NCBI RefSeq assembly: GCF_030527935.1
Contig: NZ_JAUMZV010000009.1
Span: 1 to 64,000, forward strand
From: Kingella sp. (in: b-proteobacteria)
GTDB lineage: Bacteria; Pseudomonadota; Gammaproteobacteria; Burkholderiales; Neisseriaceae
Direction of reading: 5' to 3'
Length of the DNA stretch: 64,000 nt
A model generated the notes under the pieces. The model did not search any database. It had not been told where the DNA came from and saw nothing but the letters and a program-made list of their open reading frames with translations. This document shows, piece by piece, positions 51,223-59,703 of the stretch (position 1 is its first letter; each line of letters opens with the position of its first letter). A program made the translations under genes and the position numbers.

Positions 51223-53514
51223 TCAATAATCCTGTTCAATTTCTGCCAACAAATCAGCAGCTTCCGCTAACACGCTATACGCACTATCGTAGTGTTTAGG
51301 CTCAGGAAAACGGCGCAATTTGCCAGGGCAAAGCTCAGAAGCCTTAACCCTATTTTCAGGCTGCCTGAAACGCGGCTGCATCGCATCAGCCAAATCATCC
51401 AGCAACGCCACATAATCATGCACCACCCCACGATAAACTTCATGCTCTCGTTGCGCCCATGCTTCATCAACCGCGCGAACGACCAACATCTCTCGCGTTT
51501 CAGGCGAAATCACAGGCTCTTGTCGCGTTTGCCACAACGCCTGCTCGATTAACGCCATCTCCTGATTTTTAACAAATGGGTCAAGCTCCATATCGCGAGC
51601 CAACACGCTCAACTGTCGTTTCAGCTCATCGCGGTAATCCCCGCCCAAAGCCGAAATATCCACCGCATCTTTACGTTTCTTAACACAATCAACCCCCATC
51701 GGCTCAACCTGCAAATTCGTAGAGTTATTGACACAAGTCCAAGGGGCGGCTGTGCCGCCATTTTTAAACCCAACCACCCATTCATGAATCCGAGAAATCC
51801 TAATTTCCCCCGATGCCACATCCACCACCCCGCGCGTGAATTTGCCCACAGGTTCGCCATAGCGGTTAGTCAAATCAATCTGCGCCTCTTCTTTGTACAA
51901 CGCAATCGGCAGCGCATCACGGAAAACAAACGCCCCGCCCATCAAATGCACAAACTTGCCCCAATCCCCCTTATCCGCAGCCAACGCCGCCCGAACAATC
52001 ACATTATCCGCATCCCCATCTGTCATGCCATCACGGCGCAGCTCGCGCCAAATGCCCACAGGCGCACCGCCAATTTGTTGAAACTGGCGAATGCCCCAAA
52101 GCGCAGCCCAAGCATCTACCCGTTCCGCAGTAACCACCACGCTTCCCCCGTCTGCTGATTCCCAGTCTTCGCCCACGCCATCGCCCGCGTTGTTTTTCCC
52201 ATCAATATTTTTGGCGATATATTTTGCAATATAGCCCGCTGCTGTCCCCTTATTCCAATCAATCGCCTTAAACAGCACCCGCGCCCGCACTTTCGCGTCC
52301 CCAAACACACGCCAATCAGCCTGCTCCCAAAACGTCCCTTCCACTTTCAAGCCATTCAAAATCGTAGCCAATGATTGCACTTTATCCCCTTTCAACCGCT
52401 GTTTAGCCTGCAACGTCCGCGCAAATTCCTTAGCTTCTTTTTGCGTTTCACAATAAACCAAACCCAACTCTTCACGGTTTTCGCGGCAAGCATAACGCGC
52501 CACAATTCGCCGAAAAGTATCCACATGGCAAGGCTCCATAAAAAACAGCCCATGCCAATGCGGACACCCATCATGATGCGGCTCAGCCACGCGAAAACCA
52601 TAAATACCAATCTCCGCCCGCTTTAAGGCAGCCTGAATTTTCGCCCACACCTTTTGCAAATAAGCCGCCGCATCACGCGGCGAACTCCCATCATATTTAT
52701 CATTCACATCCCCCGAAATATGATGCGCGCGATGAAACCTGCTCGGGCAAGTTAGCGTCAAAAACTCCCCCGCATGGTTCAAATCCCGCGCAATCGCTTC
52801 AAATCCAGCAATCCGCGTCATCAACTCAGCACGGCGCACCGCAGGGTTTGCATTAGATTTCTCCACCAATTCCGCCAGCAAAAACTCTTCCCCCAGCTCA
52901 TTAACCATGCTCAACGCTTGCAACAAAGCCGAATTGCGCAGCTTTTGCGCACGTCTATCCCGCACCGCGCGGTTAGAACAAAAAAGCTGCCCCCGCTTGT
53001 TTACCAAATTAAACCCCGCGCGGCGCACATGCTCGCGTGAACGGCGAATCAACTTCCCCAACTGCCGATTCCAAAAAGCCCCATCCTGCAACCGCCCCAA
53101 AATCCCCACTTCACTTTTCCCATCAAACACCACATCCCAATCCAGACCCAACGCCACCGCCCGTTTGCGCAAATAAGCCCAATCCCAACCAAACTGATAA
53201 ATCCCCGAACGAAACAAATCTCCAGTTTGTTTTGCAAAATCGCGAATCTCCTCATCCGTCGCTTCCACATCTAAAGGCAAAGCATCGGCACAAGCAAAAA
53301 AAGGCGCAACCCACGACCGCAACGCATTATCGGCTTTCTCAACATCATAAAACTGGCGTTGCCAAAGTGGAGAATCATCCCAACGCTTGGGCTTCACATT
53401 CGCCAAAGCCAACCACTTTTTCGTGGCCAACTCCCGCAAATCCGCAGGCAACCTCGCAATAATGCTCTCACTCTTGCCCACCACCGCCGTTAAAGGCGCA
53501 CCAAAATCACTCAT
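51223..53514 (-). CDS. Phage replication initiation endonuclease, P2 gpA-like
   Basis: A rolling-circle HUH endonuclease that nicks the phage origin. The start MSDFGAPLTAVVGKSESI at 53514 gives 763 residues, close to P2 gpA (761). The metal-binding His pair is in EPHHDGCPHWHGLFFM and the catalytic tyrosines are in AGYIAKYIAKNIDG. A zinc-like or Cys-rich part is not evident. A palindromic DUS is read in frame near the C-terminus (FRQPENRV). In P2 the origin lies inside this gene; it was not located here. Confidence 0.9.
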   Translation of the reverse strand: MSDFGAPLTAVVGKSESIIARLPADLRELATKKWLALANVKPKRWDDSPLWQRQFYDVEKADNALRSWVAPFFACADALPLDVEATDEEIRDFAKQTGDLFRSGIYQFGWDWAYLRKRAVALGLDWDVVFDGKSEVGILGRLQDGAFWNRQLGKLIRRSREHVRRAGFNLVNKRGQLFCSNRAVRDRRAQKLRNSALLQALSMVNELGEEFLLAELVEKSNANPAVRRAELMTRIAGFEAIARDLNHAGEFLTLTCPSRFHRAHHISGDVNDKYDGSSPRDAAAYLQKVWAKIQAALKRAEIGIYGFRVAEPHHDGCPHWHGLFFMEPCHVDTFRRIVARYACRENREELGLVYCETQKEAKEFARTLQAKQRLKGDKVQSLATILNGLKVEGTFWEQADWRVFGDAKVRARVLFKAIDWNKGTAAGYIAKYIAKNIDGKNNAGDGVGEDWESADGGSVVVTAERVDAWAALWGIRQFQQIGGAPVGIWRELRRDGMTDGDADNVIVRAALAADKGDWGKFVHLMGGAFVFRDALPIALYKEEAQIDLTNRYGEPVGKFTRGVVDVASGEIRISRIHEWVVGFKNGGTAAPWTCVNNSTNLQVEPMGVDCVKKRKDAVDISALGGDYRDELKRQLSVLARDMELDPFVKNQEMALIEQALWQTRQEPVISPETREMLVVRAVDEAWAQREHEVYRGVVHDYVALLDDLADAMQPRFRQPENRVKASELCPGKLRRFPEPKHYDSAYSVLAEAADLLAEIEQDY

Positions 53515-53537
53515 AACCAACACCCAAAAATCAAAAC

Positions 53538-53786
53538 CTAATCTTCCAACACCACCCCCGCCATCACATCCTGCGCCCACGCTTTCTGATAAGCCGCTTC
53601 CACTTCCCTAGACCGCCTATCTTCCGCCCATTGCCGCCACGCTCCCTTATCCCACTTCGCTTTATCCCCAATGCGATATGCCACCGCATCCGCCACCTTT
53701 CCCGCGCCACTCGCATCGTCCAATGGCAACCACCACCCCAATCCCAATGCACCCAACACAAAAAACACACCCTTAACCCAATTCAT
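53538..53786 (-). CDS. Small prophage membrane protein
   Basis: The start MNWVKGVFFVLGALGLGWWL at 53786 gives 82 residues: one N-terminal membrane segment or signal, then a charged helical region (KWDKGAWRQWAEDRRSREVE). Its start overlaps the end of the 57-codon gene upstream. No family is recognised. Confidence 0.6.
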   Translation of the reverse strand: MNWVKGVFFVLGALGLGWWLPLDDASGAGKVADAVAYRIGDKAKWDKGAWRQWAEDRRSREVEAAYQKAWAQDVMAGVVLED

Positions 53787-53946
53787 AATTTCCCTGCTCC
53801 TCAACAGGCAACGCTCGCGTGTAATTCCGCATCTCGTTTAAAGCATGGCGCAGCAAGTCATCATTGCCATCCAACTTTGCCGCCCGCGCCGTCTCCCGCC
53901 ATTCATCCGCCATAAAACGATAAAAATCCAATTTCCAATCAGCCAT
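53773..53946 (-). CDS. 57-residue prophage protein
   Basis: The frame starts ATG at 53946 (MADWKLDFYRFMADEWRETA) and ends in TAA at 53773. It overlaps both neighbours: its ATG overlaps the stop of the gene upstream (TGATG), and its end overlaps the next start by 14 bp. Such tight packing supports coding. It is probably all helical, without known relatives. Confidence 0.6.
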   Translation of the reverse strand: MADWKLDFYRFMADEWRETARAAKLDGNDDLLRHALNEMRNYTRALPVEEQGNYELG

Positions 53947-54188
53947 CAACACACCCCTAGCCGCTGCACACCATCCAACCGCTCCAACTCTTCCAGAATC
54001 CCTTTAATAAACTCAGCCGTCTCCTCATCCCCCAACAAAAACGCCGCCGCTCGCACACCCTCCAACTTATGAAACAACGCCGTCGCCTCTACTTCAAAAC
54101 CACCATAGCTCACAAGATTCAAAATCTTATCGCGCTGCTTACTAGCATACCTTTGCAGGCTGCCGTTTGGTTCGCTTCCCAAGCTCAT
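53946..54188 (-). CDS. Small prophage protein of unknown function
   Basis: The start MSLGSEPNGSLQRYASKQR at 54188 gives 80 residues. It is helical and acidic in its C-terminal half (GDEETAEFIKGILEELERLD). It overlaps both the upstream 170-codon gene and the downstream 57-codon gene. An upstream ATG at 54221 is possible but lies deeper in the overlap. Confidence 0.6.
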   Translation of the reverse strand: MSLGSEPNGSLQRYASKQRDKILNLVSYGGFEVEATALFHKLEGVRAAAFLLGDEETAEFIKGILEELERLDGVQRLGVC

Positions 54189-54654
54189 CTCTAATCCTTT
54201 CCGATTGCAAAACACGTTCAATAAAATCCCGATTCACCCTAGGCTGCGCAGGCTCAACCCCTAAACGCCGCGCCGCCGTTTTTGCCGCCCGAATCAACAC
54301 ATCAATCCGCATCAAATAATCCGTCAGCTCATAAAAATAAAGCTGGGGCAAGCGCAGTTCATGGCTGTTTTTAATCGCATTCATCTGCGCCAATACCTTA
54401 ACCACCACCGCGCACAATTCTTGCAGCAACACCAAATCGTTTGCTTGGTCAAAACTCAACAACAACCGCTCCAACACCCCATCATCAATCGGCTCGTCAG
54501 GGTCATTCGCCACCCGCCGCATAGACAACAACGGCACATCCACCGCAGGTTTCTCCGCCATTTTTCGCGCCAATATCCCCCGCATATTCGCCAACGCCGC
54601 TCGTGAAACCGCCGTATGCTTATCCACCACACCACTCATCGCCATCATCAACAC
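54142..54654 (-). CDS. Prophage protein of unknown function
   Basis: Up to 170 residues, with several ATGs at the 5' end (54654, 54648, 54645, 54639). It is rich in helix-forming residues and basic at both ends (RMRRVANDPDEP-like region after residue 45; RDELGKRTKRQPAKVC at the end). The middle contains YELTDYLMRIDVLIRAAK. It may bind nucleic acid, but this is a guess; no family was recognised. It lies 14 bp after the lipoprotein gene on the same strand. Confidence 0.6.
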   Translation of the reverse strand: MLMMAMSGVVDKHTAVSRAALANMRGILARKMAEKPAVDVPLLSMRRVANDPDEPIDDGVLERLLLSFDQANDLVLLQELCAVVVKVLAQMNAIKNSHELRLPQLYFYELTDYLMRIDVLIRAAKTAARRLGVEPAQPRVNRDFIERVLQSERIRDELGKRTKRQPAKVC

Positions 54655-54667
54655 CTTTCACTAAATA

Positions 54668-54991
54668 TCAACGCTCATCGCGCCGCGTTCCCTTGCCATC
54701 TTGATGCTTGCCCAAATCACCAATCCCCACCCCCGAGATGCCCACCAATTCCCGCCCCGTCAGCGAGTCATAAATCACATAAATTCCACGCTGATGTCCA
54801 TAAGCCAAATCATCCTGAAACACCGAAACCCGCTTCACTTGAAACCGCGTACTCGTTTCCACTTCCAAATTGCTCCCCAAGCTAAACACCCGCTGGTCGG
54901 CTTCATTATTCAAATCCACCGCCCGATGCTCCCCGCAGCCCCCCAGCCACAACACCCAACCCAACAACCCCAAAAAAGCCCAAAAACGCAT
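54668..54991 (-). CDS. Small prophage lipoprotein
   Basis: The start MRFWAFLGLLGWVLWLGGCG at 54991 shows a type II signal peptide with the lipobox LGGC at residues 16-19. A soluble domain of about 88 residues follows, with EVETSTRFQVKRVSVF and YVIYDSLTGRELVGISGVG. The YDSLTGRELVG motif recalls small DUF-type lipoproteins. Whether it acts in superinfection exclusion or in host envelope change is unknown. Confidence 0.65.
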   Translation of the reverse strand: MRFWAFLGLLGWVLWLGGCGEHRAVDLNNEADQRVFSLGSNLEVETSTRFQVKRVSVFQDDLAYGHQRGIYVIYDSLTGRELVGISGVGIGDLGKHQDGKGTRRDER

Positions 54992-55007
54992 CACACACCT
55001 CCAAAAA

Positions 55008-55298
55008 CTAAAATAACCTATCATCCGATTCCGCCCGCTCAAAATACTCAGCTTCCACCTCAGGCGGTAACACATTCAATGTGTTATGCCGCGAAGGTGG
55101 CGACAGCGTCCGAATAATCTCCAATGTCGCCACCCCCGTCCACCCGCAGCGCATGTTTTGGCACTGCACCCGAAATTCCCGCGTGCGCGGGCTAATGCTA
55201 TGGCTGCTCTCAATCAAACACCGCGTCCCACAATTCGGGCACACCACCACCGCCCGAAAATTCCCCGTTGTCCCCTTATTCCGATTTTTCAAAGCCAT
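55008..55298 (-). CDS. Ogr/Delta-type zinc-finger activator
   Basis: The start MALKNRNKGTTGNFRAVVV at 55298 gives 96 residues. A Cys4 finger is made by VCPNCGTRCLIESS and VQCQNMRCGWTG, spaced like the Ogr/Delta proteins of P2 and P4 that turn on late genes. The C-terminal extension (VLPPEVEAEYFERAESDDRL) is longer than usual. In P2, ogr is next to gene D; here it lies in the early operon, before the lipoprotein gene. Confidence 0.8.
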   Translation of the reverse strand: MALKNRNKGTTGNFRAVVVCPNCGTRCLIESSHSISPRTREFRVQCQNMRCGWTGVATLEIIRTLSPPSRHNTLNVLPPEVEAEYFERAESDDRLF

Positions 55299-55800
55299 CA
55301 GAATCCCCAAACACACGTTCCGTCAAAACCGCAATGCCCAACACTTCACGCACCGAAGCATAAGCCGCCCGAAAAATTGCTTCACACTCATCCCGCGACA
55401 CCCGCCCATCATCCGTAACCACTCGCCATTGCTGCGACAACGCCCCCAGCTTCTCCACCGCCCGAACAAAACACACCAAAATATCTTCCCCCGCCAAAGC
55501 CGCCGCATCCAATTCAGGCACAGGCACAAACACACCCCCCGACTGCATCGCCACCGCTTCCGCAAAATCGCAACGCTCCGTCATCTTCTGCAACAACATC
55601 GCCTGCTCAATGCTAATCTGCTGCCCCTTAACCTCATACAATCTATTCTCCAAAGCCGCCAGCGAAAGCCCCAACATCACCGCACTCGTCGCATAACCCC
55701 CATTAGGCGACTTCGCCATCTCCCGCAAAGCATGGTTAATCAAATTTCCATTCATAACAAAATCACTCCCATCTTGGTTTTTTCCATTCACCACATCCAT
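55276..55800 (-). CDS. Phage regulatory protein, CII/YmfL-like
   Basis: A 174-residue protein. The segment ALREMAKSPNGGYATSAVML, with the following LAALENRLYEVKGQQISIEQ, is like the helix-turn-helix part of the CII/YmfL group. The FAEAVAMQSGGVFVPVPE stretch and the terminal DDGRVSRDECEAIFRAAYAS helix are also typical. It is expected to control early transcription. It overlaps its neighbours at both ends (ogr-like gene by 23 bp, RHH gene by one base). Confidence 0.65.
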   Translation of the reverse strand: MDVVNGKNQDGSDFVMNGNLINHALREMAKSPNGGYATSAVMLGLSLAALENRLYEVKGQQISIEQAMLLQKMTERCDFAEAVAMQSGGVFVPVPELDAAALAGEDILVCFVRAVEKLGALSQQWRVVTDDGRVSRDECEAIFRAAYASVREVLGIAVLTERVFGDSDGFEKSE

Positions 55801-56006
55801 TAAGATGCCACCCCAAGCCGCTCACGCGCCTTGCTCACCGCCGCATCCCTAATAAAGCCGCTAATGGTCGCCCCATCCAATTTTGCCGCTTCACGCACCA
55901 AATCCATGTCCTCATGCGCAATCCAAACCTGCGCCAAATACGAACGCGCCAAACGCCGCTCATGCCGCGCCTTGCAATAAGTGCCCTTGCTTTTTTCACT
56001 ATCCAT
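55800..56006 (-). CDS. Small ribbon-helix-helix-like protein
   Basis: A 68-residue protein, first gene of the leftward early operon. The C-terminal half (LVREAAKLDGATISGFIRDA) looks like the helix part of a ribbon-helix-helix or DUF1778-type DNA-binding protein; the N-terminus is basic (KARHERRLARSYLAQ). Two TGTAATATTC direct repeats lie just upstream of its start, so it may be self-regulated. Confidence 0.55.
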   Translation of the reverse strand: MDSEKSKGTYCKARHERRLARSYLAQVWIAHEDMDLVREAAKLDGATISGFIRDAAVSKARERLGVAS

Positions 56007-56007
56007 G

Positions 56008-56033
56008 TGTAATATTCCTGCCTTGTAATATTC
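56008..56033. promoter_or_regulatory. Direct-repeat operator between divergent early genes
   Basis: TGTAATATTC occurs at 56008-56017 and 56024-56033, centres 16 bp apart, in the 50-bp gap between the RHH gene and the rightward 79-codon gene. AATATT is itself a palindrome. Confidence 0.5.
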
Positions 56034-56056
56034 GTTTGTTTAGAATTACTTTTGCT

Positions 56057-56296
56057 ATGCCCCAAGATATTGAAAACCTAACGCTCAATAACCAAATAAA
56101 CAATATCGCGCTATCTGCTGCGCTCGCCGTGCTAAATAAATACCCCGACGGCTTATCAGCCTATCGTGGTTATCTACTAGCCATTTCCGAGAAAGCATTA
56201 GCCAAAGGCGATATGCAAACCCACCATTTACTCACACTCGCGCTCAACGATGCCGATGATGCGATTGCCCTTTTGCAATCAACTGCGCCAAAGTAA
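56057..56296 (+). CDS. 79-residue prophage protein of unknown function
   Basis: The ATG at 56057 gives MPQDIENLTLNNQINNIALS through a helical middle (AALAVLNKYPDGLSAYRGYL) to LLQSTAPK. No DNA-binding motif is clear. It is divergent from the early operon and lies upstream of the repressor gene on the same strand. A 44-codon frame on the other strand overlaps its end but has weaker support. Confidence 0.55.
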   Translation: MPQDIENLTLNNQINNIALSAALAVLNKYPDGLSAYRGYLLAISEKALAKGDMQTHHLLTLALNDADDAIALLQSTAPK

Positions 56297-56523
56297 GCCC
56301 CTTGCCTAATTCATAGATTAAGCAGAGTGTTTGTAAAAATAATTCGTTGTGTGCATTAGGCAACGAGTTTTCTCTCATATAACCGCCTTTCGTTAAGTTA
56401 ATGTTAAGTAATGTTTCTTTTGATGGAGTGAATATTACACTTAATGTTAGCTATTACGCAAGCGTTATAGGGTATTTTTTGTTAGGTATTTAGCTAGCTT
56501 TTTGTTTTTTATTTGGATTTATT
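56297..56523. promoter_or_regulatory. Probable repressor control region
   Basis: No convincing gene. The 9-mer TTAATGTTA occurs at 56398-56406 and 56441-56449, and related TTAAGT blocks lie beside the first. The region is AT-rich and directly precedes the repressor gene, so it probably holds the repressor promoter and operators. Confidence 0.45.
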
Positions 56524-57204
56524 TTGTCTGCCGCAACCCAAGATGATGCTCCCATCCTAGAACGTGCCAAACAAGCCTTATCGGCTAAGTCCGATTATGA
56601 GCTATCCAAGCAGCTAGGCGTCTCAACGTCAGCGATGAGCGGTTACCGAAAACGCCAATCGCTGCCGATGGAGCAGTGCGTCAAAATTGCCGAGCGTACA
56701 GGCGTTTCTCTAGACTGGCTGATACTCGGTAAAGGCAACCCACAAGCCCAGCAACAGCTCCATAGTGCCGTGCAAGACTACGACGATAATGATGCCGTAT
56801 GGGTGCCGCTTTATGATGTCTATGCCAGCGCAGGCGGCGGAGCGGATGTGTGGGACGAAGAAATTGATCAATACATCCCTTTTTCTCGCTTGTGGCTCAA
56901 CCAACAAAATCTCCACAGCAAAAGCCTATCTTGCGTCAAAGTGCGTGGCGACAGCATGGAGCCCACGCTCAACAACGGCGATGTCATTCTTGTTAACACC
57001 GAGCGGCAAGTGGGCGATGGCGTGTTTGTGGTGCGCATCGGCAACCTTTTGCGCGTCAAACGCCTGCAAACCCTGCTCAATGGCAGCCTGAAAATCAGCA
57101 GCGACAACCCCATCTACGAGCCCGAAATCCTGCACCCCAAAGAAGTAGACAGCGATTTCGCCATCATCGGCGCGTGCCATTCCAAAATCGCCCGCGTTGC
57201 CTAA
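56524..57204 (+). CDS. CI/LexA-type prophage repressor
   Basis: The repressor that keeps the prophage silent. A TTG start at 56524 gives 226 residues; the next ATG would cut into the DNA-binding domain. The N-terminal helix-turn-helix is ELSKQLGVSTSAMSGYRKRQ. The C-terminal S24 peptidase domain has the catalytic Ser in VKVRGDSMEPTLNNGDVI and the Lys in GNLLRVKRLQTL. Self-cleavage upon RecA activation is therefore expected, which would link induction to DNA damage. A DUS-like stretch is read as NGSLKI. Confidence 0.9.
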   Translation: MSAATQDDAPILERAKQALSAKSDYELSKQLGVSTSAMSGYRKRQSLPMEQCVKIAERTGVSLDWLILGKGNPQAQQQLHSAVQDYDDNDAVWVPLYDVYASAGGGADVWDEEIDQYIPFSRLWLNQQNLHSKSLSCVKVRGDSMEPTLNNGDVILVNTERQVGDGVFVVRIGNLLRVKRLQTLLNGSLKISSDNPIYEPEILHPKEVDSDFAIIGACHSKIARVA

Positions 57205-57214
57205 CCATTTTTTC

Positions 57215-57246
57215 GGCAGCCTGTTTGTTTTCAGGCTGCCTTTATT
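57215..57246 (+). terminator. Terminator after the repressor gene
   Basis: GGCAGCCTG and CAGGCTGCC pair around an eight-base loop, followed by TTTATT. One arm is a shortened DUS. Confidence 0.6.
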
Positions 57247-57260
57247 GATTTCACGACACC

Positions 57261-57956
57261 ATGGATGCAACCGCCCAGCTCCAGCAATATTCCGATATTG
57301 CCGTTATTTTCGTTCTGCTCTACACCATCATTTCAGTTGTGGCATTATCGGTTTATTTTGTCAAAAAAAGTAAACTGCATCTCATCTGGACGCTCACACT
57401 AGGCAGCCTATTGGCATTTGTCGCAGGGTTTTTACTAGTTGATTTATTCAACACAGGCTGGCTAGGCGCAATCGGCAGCATTCTCCTAACCCTATTAAGC
57501 CTATCCATTTGGCTAGATTTGTTTGGCTATTTACCCCGTTCACGCAACCGCACGCTCCAATCTAACACCCAGCTAGAAATAGAACGCCTGCACCGCCTAG
57601 GCGCACCACGTTGCCAAGCTGCATCCATCACACCCCGCTTTCCCGCCACACCCCTGCCGCCGCTATCGCCTGCCCAGCGCAAAAAAATAAAAAGACAACA
57701 ACGCAAATTCACTCCAAGCACGCCACCCACTCGCAACCCTTACGCCCGCAAAGGCACGCAGGTTTCCTTTACCTACACCAACAACAAAGGCATTACCAAA
57801 TCGCGCCGTGTCCAAATCACCGAAATAGACGACACCTATTTGCATGGCATAGATTTAGACATCCACGAAATGCGCACTTTCACGCGCAGAAAAATCCACA
57901 ACCGAGAAGTCGTGGATATAAACACAGGCGAAATAATTAAAGTAAAAAATTTGTAG
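57261..57956 (+). CDS. Membrane protein with a WYL-like C-terminal domain
   Basis: A 231-residue protein with three N-terminal membrane segments (IAVIFVLLYTIISVVALSV, LTLGSLLAFVAGFLLVDLF, AIGSILLTLLSLSIWLDLF). A basic, Pro-rich linker follows (about 95-155). The C-terminal 70 residues, VSFTYTNNKGITKSRRVQI then DIHEMRTFTRRKIHNREVV, resemble a WYL ligand-sensing domain. WYL domains usually sit in regulators, often of defence systems. It lies behind the repressor as an independent unit, a typical place for lysogeny-expressed cargo. Confidence 0.6.
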   Translation: MDATAQLQQYSDIAVIFVLLYTIISVVALSVYFVKKSKLHLIWTLTLGSLLAFVAGFLLVDLFNTGWLGAIGSILLTLLSLSIWLDLFGYLPRSRNRTLQSNTQLEIERLHRLGAPRCQAASITPRFPATPLPPLSPAQRKKIKRQQRKFTPSTPPTRNPYARKGTQVSFTYTNNKGITKSRRVQITEIDDTYLHGIDLDIHEMRTFTRRKIHNREVVDINTGEIIKVKNL

Positions 57957-57966
57957 CCACCAATGT

Positions 57967-58001
57967 TTAGGCAGCCTGAAATCCCATTTTCAGGCTGCCT
58001 A
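57967..58001. terminator. Inverted DUS pair between convergent genes
   Basis: TAGGCAGCCTGAAA and TTTCAGGCTGCCTA are separated by about seven bases, between the WYL-like gene and the tail gene D. Confidence 0.65.
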
Positions 58002-58013
58002 TTTTGTGCCAGC

Positions 58014-59210
58014 TCATCCTTCCGCTTCAATCTGCGCTTCAAACTTCACGCTGCTGCTCAGCCCGCTTTGGCTAAATTGGTGGCTCAGTTCCACAATAAT
58101 CCATTGCTGGTTGTCAATTTCAGGTTTAAAACCCTGCACGCTCACAGGAATTTCAGGAAACAAATCAGGTCGCCCCATCGCCAGCGTCAGGCTAAATTCT
58201 GCCACGCCACGCGCCAGCTTTTTAAACGCCGCTGCCGCGCCGCTCCAAGCCGTTGCTTCGCTGGCATAAAGATGGCGCAGGGTTTTGATTTTCAGCCCAT
58301 CAGTGTTAATTTTGCGATGCACCATCGTGGTTTTGCTGGTGGTCTTGCTGCGCACCACCTTGCCTGTTTTCTTATCCTTGCGCGGGCGTTTATATACATG
58401 CGTCTTGCGGGTCGTGCGCTTCTCAGGCTTCAAGTTCGTTTTATCCACTACCACTTCCATCCGCTTGCCTGTTTTCTTGTCCGTGTAATAAGCCCGCACC
58501 GCCGTGTAAGCATTGGCGGCGTTGTAGCCAAATCTATGTTGGTCGCCAAGCTGGCGCGTGATGTTTAGGGTCGGTATCTTGATTCCGCTGGTGGTCAAAC
58601 TCTCGCCCATCGGCGCAAAAATCAGCTTGCCTTGTTTCACCGTCGCAATCGCATCATGCTGCTCCGCTAAGCGCGTTAAAAAACTCGCATCGCTTTCTTG
58701 TGTTTGGTCAATATGCTCAATCTTGATGTTTTTGTATTGCGCCGCAATCGCAGGCTGATATTTGTTTTCCAGCGCAATCGTGTGCGCGATGGCATACAGC
58801 GTGGTTTTGTGCCAGCTTTTCTCTTTCTGCTCCATCAGCGTATCGGCAACATCAGCCGAGCGTGCCGTCAAGCTCAGCGTGTCTGGGCTGCCTTGGCAAC
58901 TGCATTCGGTCAGCGTGTATTCGCCTTTATCAATCAAGCCCGTTTCCACGTAGCCCAATTCCAGCGTCATCTTGCTGCCCGCTTCGGGGATTGCCAATGC
59001 CCCATCATAATCATTCAGCTCAATCGTCAATTCATCCGCTTCAAAGCCCCGCTTGTCAATCAAATTCAGGCTAATCAAGCGCGACATGGTTTGCGTGCCA
59101 AACACCTGCTCATTCAGCGTCAGCTTTGCTTGTGGGGTCAAATGCTTGCCGTGGGTGTTCGCCGCGCCAAAGGTTTTCCACGTTTCAATCAAGCGTTGCT
59201 TCAAATCCAT
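58014..59210 (-). CDS. Phage late control/tail protein D (P2 gpD)
   Basis: A baseplate-hub protein related to gp27, 398 residues. The family features are SLNLIDKRGFEADELTIELN, LGYVETGLIDKGEYTLTECS, and the long central SFLTRLAEQHDAIATVKQGK LIFAP region. It is the last gene of the FI-FII-E-T-U-D order and touches U (its ATG overlaps the U stop). It ends at a DUS hairpin. Confidence 0.92.
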   Translation of the reverse strand: MDLKQRLIETWKTFGAANTHGKHLTPQAKLTLNEQVFGTQTMSRLISLNLIDKRGFEADELTIELNDYDGALAIPEAGSKMTLELGYVETGLIDKGEYTLTECSCQGSPDTLSLTARSADVADTLMEQKEKSWHKTTLYAIAHTIALENKYQPAIAAQYKNIKIEHIDQTQESDASFLTRLAEQHDAIATVKQGKLIFAPMGESLTTSGIKIPTLNITRQLGDQHRFGYNAANAYTAVRAYYTDKKTGKRMEVVVDKTNLKPEKRTTRKTHVYKRPRKDKKTGKVVRSKTTSKTTMVHRKINTDGLKIKTLRHLYASEATAWSGAAAAFKKLARGVAEFSLTLAMGRPDLFPEIPVSVQGFKPEIDNQQWIIVELSHQFSQSGLSSSVKFEAQIEAEG

Positions 59211-59211
59211 C

Positions 59212-59667
59212 TCACACCCCGCTCAGCATCCGCACCAAGCCCACCGCCAAGCCCAATGCTTCGCCTTTCAGCCCAAAGCTATGCTCCGAAACCTTTTTCA
59301 AAGTCATGCTAAAACTGATGCTGCGCGCCTTGCTGTCATACATCAGCTCGCTGCGGTTCTCACTAATGTTGGTAATCACAAAGCTGCCCATTAACTTGCC
59401 CGTGCCCAAAATCAGCGGGTAGGCTTGCCCCGTATCCGCCATTTTGCGCAGCCACTCAATGCTAAAATCTCCGCCCGTAATCTCGGGGCGCAATTCGCAT
59501 TTCAGCGTTATCTCATCAGGCTCTTTGCCCACAAATTGCGATGGCGCAAAATCCTTGCCCACTATCGCCCCGTGCGGATGCTTCCAAGATTGATTGCGGT
59601 CAAGGTTTTGGAAAGGAATAGTTTGCGTGGTAAACACAAACATCCCCAAAACGGCAAGGATAACCAT
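59212..59667 (-). CDS. Phage tail protein U (P2 gpU)
   Basis: A tail-completion protein of 151 residues. Typical are MVILAVLGMFVFTTQTIPFQ, WKHPHGAIVGKDFAPSQFVG, and GGDFSIEWLRKMADTGQAYP. The SD AAAGGAC precedes the start. It lies between T and D in the P2 order. Confidence 0.92.
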   Translation of the reverse strand: MVILAVLGMFVFTTQTIPFQNLDRNQSWKHPHGAIVGKDFAPSQFVGKEPDEITLKCELRPEITGGDFSIEWLRKMADTGQAYPLILGTGKLMGSFVITNISENRSELMYDSKARSISFSMTLKKVSEHSFGLKGEALGLAVGLVRMLSGV

Positions 59668-59703
59668 GTTTTTTGTCCTTTATGTGTGTTTTCAGGCTGC
59701 CTT

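Noticed and set aside
56245..56378. A 44-codon minus-strand frame (MRENSLPNAHNELF) overlapping the 79-codon gene
   Set aside because: It lies mostly opposite a better-supported frame; its SD-like AAAGG is rather far from the ATG. It cannot be fully excluded.
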